From Actinomycetota bacterium (GTDB taxonomy: Bacteria > Actinomycetota > Actinomycetes > S36-B12), in the NCBI GenBank assembly GCA_947472655.1, contig CANJCG010000005.1, positions 1 to 29,390 of the forward strand: a stretch of DNA of 29,390 bases, given 5' to 3'. The translations under genes were made by a program, and so were the position numbers. Below are positions 1 to 7,692 of the stretch, in pieces (the first letter of the stretch is position 1; the number at the start of each line of letters is the position of its first letter). Below the pieces are notes generated by a model. It did no database searches. It saw only the letters and a program-made list of their open reading frames with translations, and was not told where the DNA came from.

Positions 1-7
1 AGACGAA

Positions 8-1429
8 CTAGTCAGTTCCGGCTTCCATCGCAGCACGATCAAGTGAATTCTCTGCAGCTGGATTACTTTCGTCCTCAGCTGAAGCAATAGCAGCAGCACC
101 ACCTGGAATAAGTTCGCCAACCAAATTCGTGTGACTCTCAAGTAGCTGACCTTGCGCTGCATACATTTCCAGTTTTGCGCGAGTATCAGCTATATCAAGG
201 TTACGCATGGTGAGTTGACCGATGCGATCAAGCGGCCCAAAGGCTGCATCCTCGGTGCGTTCCATAGAGAGCTTGTCTGGGTGGTAGCTGAAGTTAGGTC
301 CATCGGTTGAAACGATGGTGTAGTCATCACCACGACGAAGGCGAACAGTGACATTGCCTGAAACTGCAGACGCCACCCAGCGTTGTAGCGATTCGCGCAG
401 CATTAATGACTGTGGATCCAACCAGCGACCTTCGTAAAGTAGGCGACCAAGTCGGCGACCTTCTGCGTGGTAATTAGCCACCGTGTCTTCGTTGTGGATC
501 GCGCTGAGTAAGCGTTCGTAGGCAATGAACAGCAAGGCCATTCCGGGTGCTTCGTAGATACCCCGACTCTTAGCTTCAATGATGCGATTTTCAATTTGGT
601 CAGCCATACCTAGGCCATGGCGTCCACCGATGGCATTGGCTTCAAGAACGAGCGCAACGGCGTCGGGAAAGGATTTGCCGTTGATGGCAACTGGGCGTCC
701 CTGAACAAACGTGATCGTGACGTCTTCTTGGTCAATGGCAACTGATTGATCCCAAAAGCGCACGCCCATGATCGGTTCGACGATTTCCATCGACACGTTC
801 AGGTGCTCTAAATCCTTGGCTTCGTGGGTTGCGCCCCAGATATTGGCGTCCGTTGAGTAGGCCTTCTCCACACTTGACCGGTATTCAAGATTGCGCGAAT
901 TCATCCATTCAGACATTTCCTTGCGTCCGCCAAGCTCATCAACAAAGTCTTGATCAAGCCAAGGCTTGTAGATACGTAGCGCAGGATTTGCGAGCAGTCC
1001 ATAGCGGTAGAACCGTTCAATGTCATTGCCCTTGTACGTGGAACCATCGCCCCAGATCGAAACGTTGTCTTCCTTCATTGCACGCACCAGCAGTGTGCCC
1101 GTTACGGCGCGACCCAGGGGAGTGGTGTTGAAATACTGACGTCCGCCAGATCGAATATGAAAAGCGCCGCAAGCAAGAGCAGCAAGTCCTTCTTCTACGA
1201 GCTGGGTGCGGCAGTCAACTAAGCGGGCGCCTTCAGCGCCGTAAATCATGGCCCGGCTGGGGACTGAATCGATATCTGGCTCATCTGGTTGGCCAAGATC
1301 TGCGGTGTAGGTGAACGGGATTGCACCCTTTTCGCGCATCCATGCCACTGCGATGGAGGTATCGAGGCCTCCGGAAAAGGCGATTCCGACGCGTTCGCCG
1401 ACGGGCAATGAAGTTAAAACCTTGGACAT
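8..1429 (-). CDS. argG: Argininosuccinate synthase
   Basis: Condenses citrulline and aspartate using ATP to argininosuccinate, the penultimate step of arginine synthesis, in the cytoplasm. The PP-loop that binds ATP is visible as AFSGGLDTS at residues 17-25, followed by a TADLGQPDE segment. At 473 aa it matches the longer E. coli-type ArgG (about 447 aa) rather than the roughly 400-aa type common in actinobacteria; the extra length is an Ala/Glu-rich C-terminal tail. The ATG at 1429 has no Shine-Dalgarno but a TACGTT hexamer ends 7 nt before it, so the mRNA may be leaderless. No other arg genes are in view, so this copy is not inside an arginine operon here. Family assignment is secure. Confidence 0.96.
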   Translation of the reverse strand: MSKVLTSLPVGERVGIAFSGGLDTSIAVAWMREKGAIPFTYTADLGQPDEPDIDSVPSRAMIYGAEGARLVDCRTQLVEEGLAALACGAFHIRSGGRQYFNTTPLGRAVTGTLLVRAMKEDNVSIWGDGSTYKGNDIERFYRYGLLANPALRIYKPWLDQDFVDELGGRKEMSEWMNSRNLEYRSSVEKAYSTDANIWGATHEAKDLEHLNVSMEIVEPIMGVRFWDQSVAIDQEDVTITFVQGRPVAINGKSFPDAVALVLEANAIGGRHGLGMADQIENRIIEAKSRGIYEAPGMALLFIAYERLLSAIHNEDTVANYHAEGRRLGRLLYEGRWLDPQSLMLRESLQRWVASAVSGNVTVRLRRGDDYTIVSTDGPNFSYHPDKLSMERTEDAAFGPLDRIGQLTMRNLDIADTRAKLEMYAAQGQLLESHTNLVGELIPGGAAAIASAEDESNPAAENSLDRAAMEAGTD

Positions 1430-1436
1430 GAGGACA

Positions 1437-1442
1437 AACGTA
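1437..1442 (-). promoter_or_regulatory. Putative -10 box of argG (leaderless start)
   Basis: On the minus strand TACGTT matches TANNNT and lies 7 nt before the argG ATG. No purine-rich ribosome binding site lies between them. Inference: transcription starts at or next to the A of the ATG. Confidence 0.5.
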
Positions 1443-1477
1443 GTGGTTGGCCGCTGGAAAGCTTGCTTGTGCGCCTC

Positions 1478-1855
1478 TTAGGCAACCAACAAGTCAACCT
1501 CGTACTTGGTCATGTTGAGATCTCGTGAAATGAGGGTGAACCCCTCGCTTTGGCATTGAGCAATCAGCATGCGATCAAAGGGATCGCGGTGATGGTTGGG
1601 AAGCGCGCCCGCTTGGCTGGCATGGCTCCAACGGATGGGCAGAAAATCGAAGCCATTCGCGTAGATGTCCTCGGTGAGGTCGCCTTCTATAGTGAGTTTT
1701 CCCTGGGAACTTTTGATCGCTATTTCCCAGCCGGTGACCACTGAGATATACACATCGTGATTGGGATCGATAATTGCTGCTGTGGCCGCAGGAGTCAGGG
1801 GTTGACCAGTGAGCCACCAAAGCAATACATGAGTATCCAGAACGAAAACAGTCAT
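1478..1855 (-). CDS. vapC: VapC-family PIN-domain toxin
   Basis: 125-aa PIN-domain ribonuclease, the usual size for VapC toxins, which cleave tRNA or other RNA when freed from their antitoxin. The acidic metal-binding residues are visible: D7 in the opening VLDTHVLLWW, E44 in WEIAIK, D91/D94 in HHRDPFDRMLIAQ and D112 in SRD. Its start overlaps the stop of the upstream antitoxin gene by 4 nt (ATGA, 1852-1855), so the two are translationally coupled with the antitoxin made first. This subtype (LLWWL, DPFDR) is the one commonly paired with Phd-type antitoxins. All active-site residues are present, so the toxin looks intact. The RNA target cannot be inferred. Confidence 0.93.
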   Translation of the reverse strand: MTVFVLDTHVLLWWLTGQPLTPAATAAIIDPNHDVYISVVTGWEIAIKSSQGKLTIEGDLTEDIYANGFDFLPIRWSHASQAGALPNHHRDPFDRMLIAQCQSEGFTLISRDLNMTKYEVDLLVA

Positions 1856-2091
1856 GACTCTAAAAAATCTTTCACGATTTCTTCGTCAACGTCATCAAAA
1901 TCATGAGCAAGCCAAATTTTACCGGCCATCGTTCCAGGGATTCGCGGCTTGCGTTGTTCTGGCTCGAATGGGATCAACCGGGCAACTGGACGGCCTGCGC
2001 GTGCGATGACAACCGATGACCCAGCCTCAACTTCATTGAGCAAAGCAGATAAGCGTGACTTCGCCTCATAAACGTTCACGACGGTGCCCAT
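1852..2091 (-). CDS. Phd/YefM-type antitoxin
   Basis: 79-aa antitoxin that would neutralise the VapC toxin encoded just downstream and repress its own operon. The N-terminal half (VNVYEAKSRLSALLNEVEAGSSVVIARAGRPVARL, read from residue 4) is the classic Phd/YefM DNA-binding fold; the acidic C-terminus (DFDDVDEEIVKDFLES) is the expected toxin-binding tail. An in-frame GTG at 2097 is possible, but I chose the ATG at 2091 because a TTGACT -35 and a GAGACT hexamer with a 17-nt spacer place transcription start close to that ATG. The 4-nt overlap with vapC shows a two-gene operon. It sits between argG and the recA locus. Confidence 0.9.
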   Translation of the reverse strand: MGTVVNVYEAKSRLSALLNEVEAGSSVVIARAGRPVARLIPFEPEQRKPRIPGTMAGKIWLAHDFDDVDEEIVKDFLES

Positions 2092-2108
2092 AGCCACAGT
2101 CTCAGTCT

Positions 2109-2126
2109 TTGACCAACATTAGTCAA
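2109..2126. promoter_or_regulatory. Palindrome over the -35 of the antitoxin-toxin operon
   Basis: Inverted repeat TTGAC-N8-GTCAA. Read on the minus strand its first arm forms the -35 TTGACT of the operon promoter, with GAGACT 17 nt further on. A site placed like this is a natural operator for autorepression by the antitoxin. This is inferred from position and symmetry only. Confidence 0.5.
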
Positions 2127-2171
2127 GTAGTGTGGCGCAGCGAGATACCAAGGCAAATAGCGGTTCCCGGA

Positions 2172-2177
2172 TAAACT
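2172..2177 (+). promoter_or_regulatory. Putative -10 box of the 75-aa protein gene
   Basis: TAAACT matches TANNNT and ends 6 nt before the ATG at 2184. There is no Shine-Dalgarno, so a leaderless transcript is suggested. No good -35 is visible. Confidence 0.5.
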
Positions 2178-2183
2178 GGCGCC

Positions 2184-2411
2184 ATGGCAAACCAAGAGCT
2201 ACGAGTGTCACCTGAGACAAAGTTGTGGGCTCAACGCTCAATCAAAAAGATTGCCGCCCTGGCGCTGGTGTTGTGGGCAATCCTGGTTGGCATTTGGTAT
2301 CTCATGGGCGCCGATCCGCTGAACTTTTGGCCATCGTGGGGGATGTGGATCTTGGCTGGCTTCGTGATGTTGATCGCATGGGCGGCTTTCTCGCCAGCAA
2401 AGGGCGAATAA
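2184..2411 (+). CDS. Small two-helix membrane protein, unknown function
   Basis: 75-aa protein that I cannot assign to a characterised family. It has a polar N-terminus with a basic QRSIKK stretch at residues 17-22, then two hydrophobic helices at about 23-41 and 52-69, joined by an aromatic linker (DPLNFWPSWGMW). The positive-inside rule suggests both ends face the cytoplasm. The Trp-rich turn recalls small '2TM' membrane proteins, but this is only a resemblance. The start is supported by a TAAACT hexamer 6 nt upstream. A competing frame (2225-2488) gives a composition unlike a real protein. It stands alone, 206 bp before recA. Confidence 0.72.
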   Translation: MANQELRVSPETKLWAQRSIKKIAALALVLWAILVGIWYLMGADPLNFWPSWGMWILAGFVMLIAWAAFSPAKGE

Positions 2412-2467
2412 CGCCGGCCAAAATATTGCTAAATATGCTGAGACCAATCACGGCGTGTCGCATATCT

Positions 2468-2483
2468 TCGAACAGGTGTTCGA
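2468..2483. promoter_or_regulatory. LexA-binding SOS box upstream of recA
   Basis: TCGAACAGGTGTTCGA is a full match to the actinobacterial/Gram-positive SOS box (TCGAAC-N4-GTTCGA). It lies 134 nt before the recA ATG. The same 16 bases recur at 24450-24465 next to lexA. The LexA repressor that would bind it is encoded in this window. Confidence 0.93.
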
Positions 2484-2617
2484 TGTAGTTTCACTCACGT
2501 CAGTTCAACTGGTTTTCATCCACAAGGGCTCCGCGGCCCGGGTGAGAGTGAGCAGAACTGTCAGAGGGTCGCTCTAGGTTCACACGAACCAACGAACACC
2601 AGACAAGGGAGTTAGAC

Positions 2618-3685
2618 ATGGCCGCGAATGACCGTGAGAAGGCACTAGAAACTGCATTGGCTCAAATTGAGCGCCAATTCGGCAAGGGTTCATTAATGCG
2701 CCTTGGAGATGAAGGCCGCGATCCAATCGATGTGATCCCTACGGGCTCCATCGCCCTTGATCTTGCTCTTGGCATTGGTGGCTACCCACGAGGTCGCATC
2801 ATCGAGATCTATGGCCCAGAATCTTCCGGTAAGACCACGCTGGCGCTCCATGCCATCGCCAACGTTCAGGCAGCAGGTGGCATTGCAGCCATCATCGATG
2901 CCGAGCATGCCCTTGATCCTGAATACGCCAAGAGCCTTGGCATCGACCTCGACGCGCTGTATGTCTCCCAGCCTGACACTGGTGAGCAGGGCTTAGAAAT
3001 TGCCGACACTTTGGTTCGATCGGGAGCCATCGACCTCATCGTCATTGACTCCGTGGCAGCCCTTGTTCCTCGCGCTGAGATTGAAGGCGAAATGGGCGAC
3101 AGTCATGTTGGTCTTCAAGCTCGCCTCATGAGCCAGGCCCTGCGCAAGATGGCTGGCGCACTGAGCAACACCAACACCACGATGATCTTCATTAACCAGT
3201 TGCGCGAAAAGATTGGCGTGATGTTCGGTTCACCAGAAGTCACCACTGGCGGCAAGGCGTTGAAGTTCTACGCCTCGGTTCGTCTAGATATTCGCCGCAT
3301 TGAAACCTTGAAAGGCGGCACCGAAGCTGTCGGCAACCGCACCCGTGTCAAGGTCGTCAAGAACAAGGTTGCGCCACCATTCAAGCAAGCAGAATTCGAC
3401 ATTCTTTATGGCGTCGGTATCTCGCGTGAAGGCTCACTCATTGACATGGGCGTTGATCATGGCATCGTGAAGAAGGCTGGTGCTTGGTACACCTACGAAG
3501 GCGAACAGCTTGGTCAGGGCAAGGAGAATGCCCGAACCTTCTTACTTGACAATGTTGATCTCACTGATGAAATCGAGCGTCGTTTGAAGGCTGAACTTGG
3601 GATCGGTGGCAAGGTTGAAGCAGTGCCAGACGCTAAAGAAGCCAAGGAGCCAAAGGTTGTTGAACCAAATCCGATAGACGCGTAA
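2618..3685 (+). CDS. recA: Recombinase RecA
   Basis: 355-aa RecA, a normal length, with no intein. It forms ATP-dependent filaments on single-stranded DNA, carries out strand exchange, and as a co-protease triggers LexA self-cleavage. Visible marks are the Walker A motif GPESSGKT at residues 66-73, the VIDSVAALVPRAEIEGEMGD stretch containing Walker B and loop L1, and the FINQLREKIGVMFGSPE segment leading into loop L2. The start is fixed by AAGGGAG (2605-2611) 6 nt before the ATG. A perfect SOS box sits in the 206-bp upstream gap, and recX follows 6 nt downstream in the same operon. The acidic/Lys-rich C-terminal tail is typical of the family. Confidence 0.99.
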   Translation: MAANDREKALETALAQIERQFGKGSLMRLGDEGRDPIDVIPTGSIALDLALGIGGYPRGRIIEIYGPESSGKTTLALHAIANVQAAGGIAAIIDAEHALDPEYAKSLGIDLDALYVSQPDTGEQGLEIADTLVRSGAIDLIVIDSVAALVPRAEIEGEMGDSHVGLQARLMSQALRKMAGALSNTNTTMIFINQLREKIGVMFGSPEVTTGGKALKFYASVRLDIRRIETLKGGTEAVGNRTRVKVVKNKVAPPFKQAEFDILYGVGISREGSLIDMGVDHGIVKKAGAWYTYEGEQLGQGKENARTFLLDNVDLTDEIERRLKAELGIGGKVEAVPDAKEAKEPKVVEPNPIDA

Positions 3686-3691
3686 GCATTC

Positions 3692-4246
3692 ATGGCACGC
3701 AAGTTCTCAACATCTGCGAGCGAATCCCAATCGGGTTCGCTCGCAGATGTGCGTGCGGCCCAAGATCCATACGCCACTGCGAGATCGATTGTGTTACGTC
3801 GGCTCAATGCCATGGCTCGCACACGTAAGGACCTTTACGACGATTTACTTTCGCGCGACATTCCAGAAGGCGTGGCAAATGATGTCCTTGATCGGTTTAC
3901 CGAACTCGGTTTGATTGACGATGCGCAATACGCGCAGATGTTTGTCGCTTCGCGCCAACGTTCGCGAGGCACTGCTAAGCCGGTGCTGCGACAAGAGTTG
4001 CGCCGAAAAGGCGTACCAGACGAAGAGATCGTCGAGGCGTTAGCTGAAATCTCACCTGAAGATGAGTATGAGCGAGCCAGACTTCTCGTTGAAAAGAAAA
4101 TGCCAAGCCTTGCCCGATATGACTCGGCAACCCAGCAGCGTCGACTGATGAATCTATTAATGCGTCGTGGTTATAACGGTTCAGCAGCCGCATCCCTCGT
4201 TCGTGAAGCCGTTCAAGCGGAACTTGATCTTGAACTCGATGAATAG
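3692..4246 (+). CDS. recX: RecA regulator RecX
   Basis: 184-aa RecX, which binds RecA filaments and limits their extension and ATPase activity. Sequence features are the helical triplet repeats: ARSIVLRRLNAMARTRKDLYDDLLSRDIP at the start, GLIDDAQYAQMFVASRQ with the usual D-D-x-x-A/Y core, GVPDEEIVEAL, and the final LMRRGYNGSAAASLVREA. The gene begins 6 nt after the recA stop with no clear Shine-Dalgarno of its own, so translation probably depends on ribosomes finishing recA, which keeps RecX low relative to RecA. The first ~25 residues (Ser-rich) are poorly conserved in the family. Transcription ends at the hairpin at 4279-4310. Confidence 0.95.
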   Translation: MARKFSTSASESQSGSLADVRAAQDPYATARSIVLRRLNAMARTRKDLYDDLLSRDIPEGVANDVLDRFTELGLIDDAQYAQMFVASRQRSRGTAKPVLRQELRRKGVPDEEIVEALAEISPEDEYERARLLVEKKMPSLARYDSATQQRRLMNLLMRRGYNGSAAASLVREAVQAELDLELDE

Positions 4247-4278
4247 CCGATCGTGTCGCGCTCGATGTAGACATGAGT

Positions 4279-4310
4279 AAAGCCCCCACCAGATTGCGGT
4301 TGGGGGCTTT
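4279..4310. terminator. Bidirectional terminator between recX and the peroxiredoxin gene
   Basis: AAAGCCCCCA (4279-4288) pairs perfectly with TGGGGGCTTT (4301-4310); a further CC/GG pair closes a short loop after a one-base bulge. The arms end in A-tracts and T-tracts, so the hairpin can act on both strands. It lies 32 nt after the recX stop and just past the stop of the convergent peroxiredoxin gene. Confidence 0.9.
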
Positions 4311-4322
4311 ACTTTCTTGCAG

Positions 4323-4958
4323 TTACACCTTTGGTTGTGGGATGTAACGCAAGTAGTCCTTGACCACTTCGACTTGATCGCCGTACTTAGCGATCGCATC
4401 TGCTGTTGAGACTGTTGGTGGAACAATGACGCGATCGCCTGGCACCCAGTTCACTGGCGTTGCAACAGGAGCCTTGTCAGTGAGCTGAAGTGCGTCAACT
4501 ACACGCAAGATCTCGTTGAAGTTACGTCCCACGCTCTTTGGGTAGGTGAGAGTTAAACGGACCTTGTTGTTTGGGTCGATGATGAAGACGGAACGCACTG
4601 TTGAAGTGTCGCCTTCGCCAGGGTGGATCATGTCGTAAGCAATTGACACTTCTTTTTTAGGATCAGCAATGATCGGGAAGTTCAGCGGGTGACCGGTTAC
4701 TTCGCCGATATCGCCCGCCCAGCTGAGGTGATCCTCAACTGAGTCAACTGAGACTGCAATTGCTTTGACCCCGCGTGCGTCGAATTCGCCCTTAAGTGCT
4801 GAAGTGGCACCAAGTTCAGTGGTGCATACAGGGGTGAAGTCTGCTGGATGGCTAAACAGGATTGCCCAGCTATCTTTCTTCCAGTCATGAAACGTCAGGG
4901 TTCCAGCGGTTGTTTCAGCTGTGAAATCAGGTGCGATTTCGCCAAGGTGAAGTGACAT
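4323..4958 (-). CDS. 1-Cys peroxiredoxin (Prx6 type)
   Basis: 211-aa thiol peroxidase that reduces H2O2 and organic hydroperoxides in the cytoplasm. The active site FTPVCTTE contains the peroxidatic Cys at residue 45, with T42/P43 before it. The long C-terminal domain (PVNWVPGDRVIVPPTV...) is characteristic of the Prx6/1-Cys subgroup, and no resolving Cys is present. Three in-frame starts exist (5033, 4967, 4958). The ATG at 4958 is preferred: AAAGGA lies 9 nt before it, homologues begin with a short MxLxLGExAPDF leader, and the 22 residues added by the 5033 start look non-coding. The gene is convergent with recX and is followed by a 374-bp gap on its upstream side. Confidence 0.95.
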   Translation of the reverse strand: MSLHLGEIAPDFTAETTAGTLTFHDWKKDSWAILFSHPADFTPVCTTELGATSALKGEFDARGVKAIAVSVDSVEDHLSWAGDIGEVTGHPLNFPIIADPKKEVSIAYDMIHPGEGDTSTVRSVFIIDPNNKVRLTLTYPKSVGRNFNEILRVVDALQLTDKAPVATPVNWVPGDRVIVPPTVSTADAIAKYGDQVEVVKDYLRYIPQPKV

Positions 4959-5332
4959 GTTGTTCATTCCTTTCGGTATGTATCTTTGAGGGCAGATGGT
5001 GCATTGGTTTGGGGGTGGAACGACCCAATCCACATTCAGCTACGACAGTGCATTCCTCCACATCGTTTCTGGCATTAGCACCCGAGGTTCCGGGTTGCTG
5101 CGACTTCATTGAGCCAGATCTCTCAGTCGCTCTGGATGTCGAGATAAATCTATTCCCGGCAGATTTAGTGGGCAAGTTGGATTTTGGCAGTTGCAAATGG
5201 TCTGCAAGAACGTAGGGCCATGACGCAATTGATTATTCGATGAGGGCTAATAGGAGCCGCTCAACGAGAAGGTACACTTACCCATACACGGCTGGTTATG
5301 ACCACATATCCACCACTTTTTGGGAGTTCTTT
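4959..5332. other. 374-bp divergent intergenic region, no confident gene
   Basis: Lies between the divergent peroxiredoxin and MMPL genes and should hold both promoters. Two antisense open frames of about 90 codons (4931-5215 plus, 4927-5196 minus) cross it, but both run into the peroxiredoxin start, lack ribosome binding sites and match nothing I recognise. A small ACCCG/CGGGT hairpin is present near 5080-5095. AAAGGA (4968-4973) and GGGAG (5322-5326) are the ribosome binding sites of the flanking genes. A decayed gene remnant cannot be excluded. Confidence 0.4.
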
Positions 5333-7669
5333 GTGCCTGGTTTGTCGTCATGGGCGGTTCGTCGTCCCGTTGTTGCACTGCTTACCTGGTTTATCGCTGT
5401 GGCAGCCGTTATCGGCCTCGGACTGGGCATTGGCGGCAACTTAAATGACTCGTTCTCATTGCCTGAGACTGAATCAACCACAGCCCAAGATCTTCTCGTT
5501 AAGGGCTCTGAAGGTGGCAGCGGATCCTTCAATGTTGGGGCAAAGATTGTCTGGTCACCAGCATCAGGTCTGGCCAGTGATCCAGCGACCCTTGCTGTGA
5601 TCAAGCCGTTGCTCAGTGAACTCGCCCAAAATCCAGCAGTTGGATGCATCACGTCTATTTTGGGCCCAGTCGGCAGCCAGTGCCCACCTCAGCAAGCCCC
5701 ACCAACTCAAGCACAGTTAGCTCAATTGACTGCAGAACAAAAGGCAGCACTGCAAGCCTTTACTGCCGCATCTGCGCCAATAAGTAAAGATGGCAAGGTT
5801 TCATACGCGAACGTCACTTTTGTCGGAGATGGCTCTTCAGTGTCATCTAAAGATTCCAAAGCGATGGTTACTGCCATCAATAAGGCAAATTCAGACAAGG
5901 TCACGGTTGCCTACAACGGTCAAGTCCTGGAGTTTGCTGGGATGGAGCCACCGAGCAGCGAAGGCATCGGTCTGGCTGTCGCGATCATCATTTTGCTGCT
6001 GGCCTTTGGCTCACTCATTGCCGCTGGTCTACCCATTATCGCCGCACTCATGGGTCTTGCCATGGGGCAGATGGGTGTTCTGATCACCGCCAATTTCCTG
6101 GATGTTGCAACGATTGCTCCTACCTTGGCCGCGATGATCGGCTTAGGCGTCGGGATCGATTACTCCCTTTTTGTCATCAATCGTTATCGCCAAGCTTTAC
6201 TCGCGGGTCGTGAACCAAAGGCCGCAGCATTGGAGTCGGTACACACTGCCGGTCGTGCCGTCTTGTTTGCCGGTGGCACCGTAATCATCGCTTTGCTTGG
6301 TTTATTTGTGATGCGCATCGGCTTCTTTAATGGTCTTGCTATCGCAGCTTCGTTAACAGTCTTATTCGTGATGCTGTCGGCGTTATGGTTCTTACCTGCG
6401 TTGCTGAGTTTGCTCGGCACAAAGGCCTTAGCTGTGCGGTTGCCGTGGGGTAAGAAAATCGGTTCAGTGAATTCAGCTGGCGCGGTGCATTCAGAAGGTA
6501 AAGCCTGGGCTGGTTATGGGCGTTTTCTCCAACGTAAGCCAATCATTCCAGCCTTGATTTCTCTGGGTGTCGTGCTCGTGTTGGCGATTCCGATCTTTTC
6601 GCTTCGCCTTGGATTTCCTGATGATTCCGGCAAAGCTTTAGGAAGTCCAATGCGCACAGCGTATGACTTAATGGCAGAAGGTTTTGGACCAGGAGTCAAC
6701 GGACCATTCTTTGTCGCTGTTGAACTTCCAAAAGCAAATGATTTCGTTGCGTATGCCACCGCTGTGAAAACTTTGGAGGCGACCCCAGGCGTAGCATCAA
6801 CATTGCCAAGCAGTGCAGCGCTGCCAATCATCGGCGCGAATCCTTCTTCTTTCGGCAAGGACGGCACGATCGGCACCATCATGGTGACGCCAGTGAGCGC
6901 ACCCCAGGATGCAGCAACCACTGACTTGCTCAACAATTTGCGCGATAACGTCGATCCACTCATCGCCGAGCAAACAGGTGCAAAGCTTTACGTTGGTGGT
7001 GAACAAGCCGTGGTTAACGACTTCACCACCGTACTCACAGATGCCTTACCCATATTCCTCACTGTGGTGGTGGGTCTAGGTTTCTTGGCTTTGATGTTGT
7101 TGTTCCACTCCATCGTCGTCCCGCTAACGGCAGCAATCACGAGTTTGCTGAGTTTTGCCGCAGCTATGGGTGTCACGGTTGCAATCTTCCAGTGGGGCTG
7201 GCTGGGTAATGTCATTGGTTTAGCCGGGACTGGACCAATCTTCCCATTCTTGCCAATCATGGTGTTTGCAATCTTGTTTGGTTTGTCGATGGATTACCAA
7301 GTCTTCTTAGTGAGTCGTATGCAAGAAGAGTGGATGCACACAGGTGAGAACGCTGCCTCAGTGCGTAGAGGCCTAGCGGGATCTGGACGAGTAGTGGTGA
7401 TCGCTGCGGCAATCATGGCCAGTGTGTTCTTGGCATTCGTACCTGACAAGAACTCCATGATCAAGTTGTTCGGTGTTGCGCTTGGATCCGCAGTGATTAT
7501 CGATGCTTTCCTTGTTCGTTTGATCTTTGTGCCGTCCGTCATGTCGATCCTTGGAAAAGCTAACTGGTGGCTTCCAGGATGGCTTGACCGAATCTTGCCT
7601 CGTGTGCAAATCGAACCTGGCGATGATGAGATTATTGACGATGAAGAGGCAGTTCCCGTCAAGGTGTGA
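5333..7669 (+). CDS. MMPL-family RND-type exporter
   Basis: 778-aa inner-membrane transporter of the MMPL/RND superfamily, which exports lipids or hydrophobic compounds using the proton gradient. It shows the expected duplication: one N-terminal helix (about 13-34), an extracytoplasmic domain, a helix bundle with GIDYSLFVINRYR (D276-Y277), then a second extracytoplasmic domain and bundle with SMDYQVFLVSR (D654-Y655). The two Asp-Tyr pairs are the proton-relay residues in MmpL3. The GTG at 5333 is chosen over an upstream in-frame start at 5240 because GGGAG lies 6 nt before it and the protein then begins with the usual SSWAVRRP leader. The MFS gene follows closely. The substrate cannot be inferred. 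Confidence 0.93.
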   Translation: MPGLSSWAVRRPVVALLTWFIAVAAVIGLGLGIGGNLNDSFSLPETESTTAQDLLVKGSEGGSGSFNVGAKIVWSPASGLASDPATLAVIKPLLSELAQNPAVGCITSILGPVGSQCPPQQAPPTQAQLAQLTAEQKAALQAFTAASAPISKDGKVSYANVTFVGDGSSVSSKDSKAMVTAINKANSDKVTVAYNGQVLEFAGMEPPSSEGIGLAVAIIILLLAFGSLIAAGLPIIAALMGLAMGQMGVLITANFLDVATIAPTLAAMIGLGVGIDYSLFVINRYRQALLAGREPKAAALESVHTAGRAVLFAGGTVIIALLGLFVMRIGFFNGLAIAASLTVLFVMLSALWFLPALLSLLGTKALAVRLPWGKKIGSVNSAGAVHSEGKAWAGYGRFLQRKPIIPALISLGVVLVLAIPIFSLRLGFPDDSGKALGSPMRTAYDLMAEGFGPGVNGPFFVAVELPKANDFVAYATAVKTLEATPGVASTLPSSAALPIIGANPSSFGKDGTIGTIMVTPVSAPQDAATTDLLNNLRDNVDPLIAEQTGAKLYVGGEQAVVNDFTTVLTDALPIFLTVVVGLGFLALMLLFHSIVVPLTAAITSLLSFAAAMGVTVAIFQWGWLGNVIGLAGTGPIFPFLPIMVFAILFGLSMDYQVFLVSRMQEEWMHTGENAASVRRGLAGSGRVVVIAAAIMASVFLAFVPDKNSMIKLFGVALGSAVIIDAFLVRLIFVPSVMSILGKANWWLPGWLDRILPRVQIEPGDDEIIDDEEAVPVKV

Positions 7670-7679
7670 TTTTCGGTAG

Positions 7680-7685
7680 TACCCT
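7680..7685 (+). promoter_or_regulatory. Putative internal -10 box of the MFS gene
   Basis: TACCCT matches TANNNT and ends 7 nt before the ATG at 7693, with no Shine-Dalgarno between. It lies just beyond the MMPL stop, so the MFS gene may have its own leaderless transcript besides read-through. Confidence 0.45.
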
Positions 7686-7692
7686 GCCGGAT

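Noticed and set aside
4959..5033. N-terminal extension of the peroxiredoxin to 5033
   Set aside because: The added residues are unlike any Prx6 N-terminus and no ribosome binding site precedes them; AAAGGA is correctly spaced for 4958.
6514..6963. 149-codon minus-strand frame inside the MMPL gene
   Set aside because: Antisense of a conserved transporter region with no ribosome binding site or family pattern.
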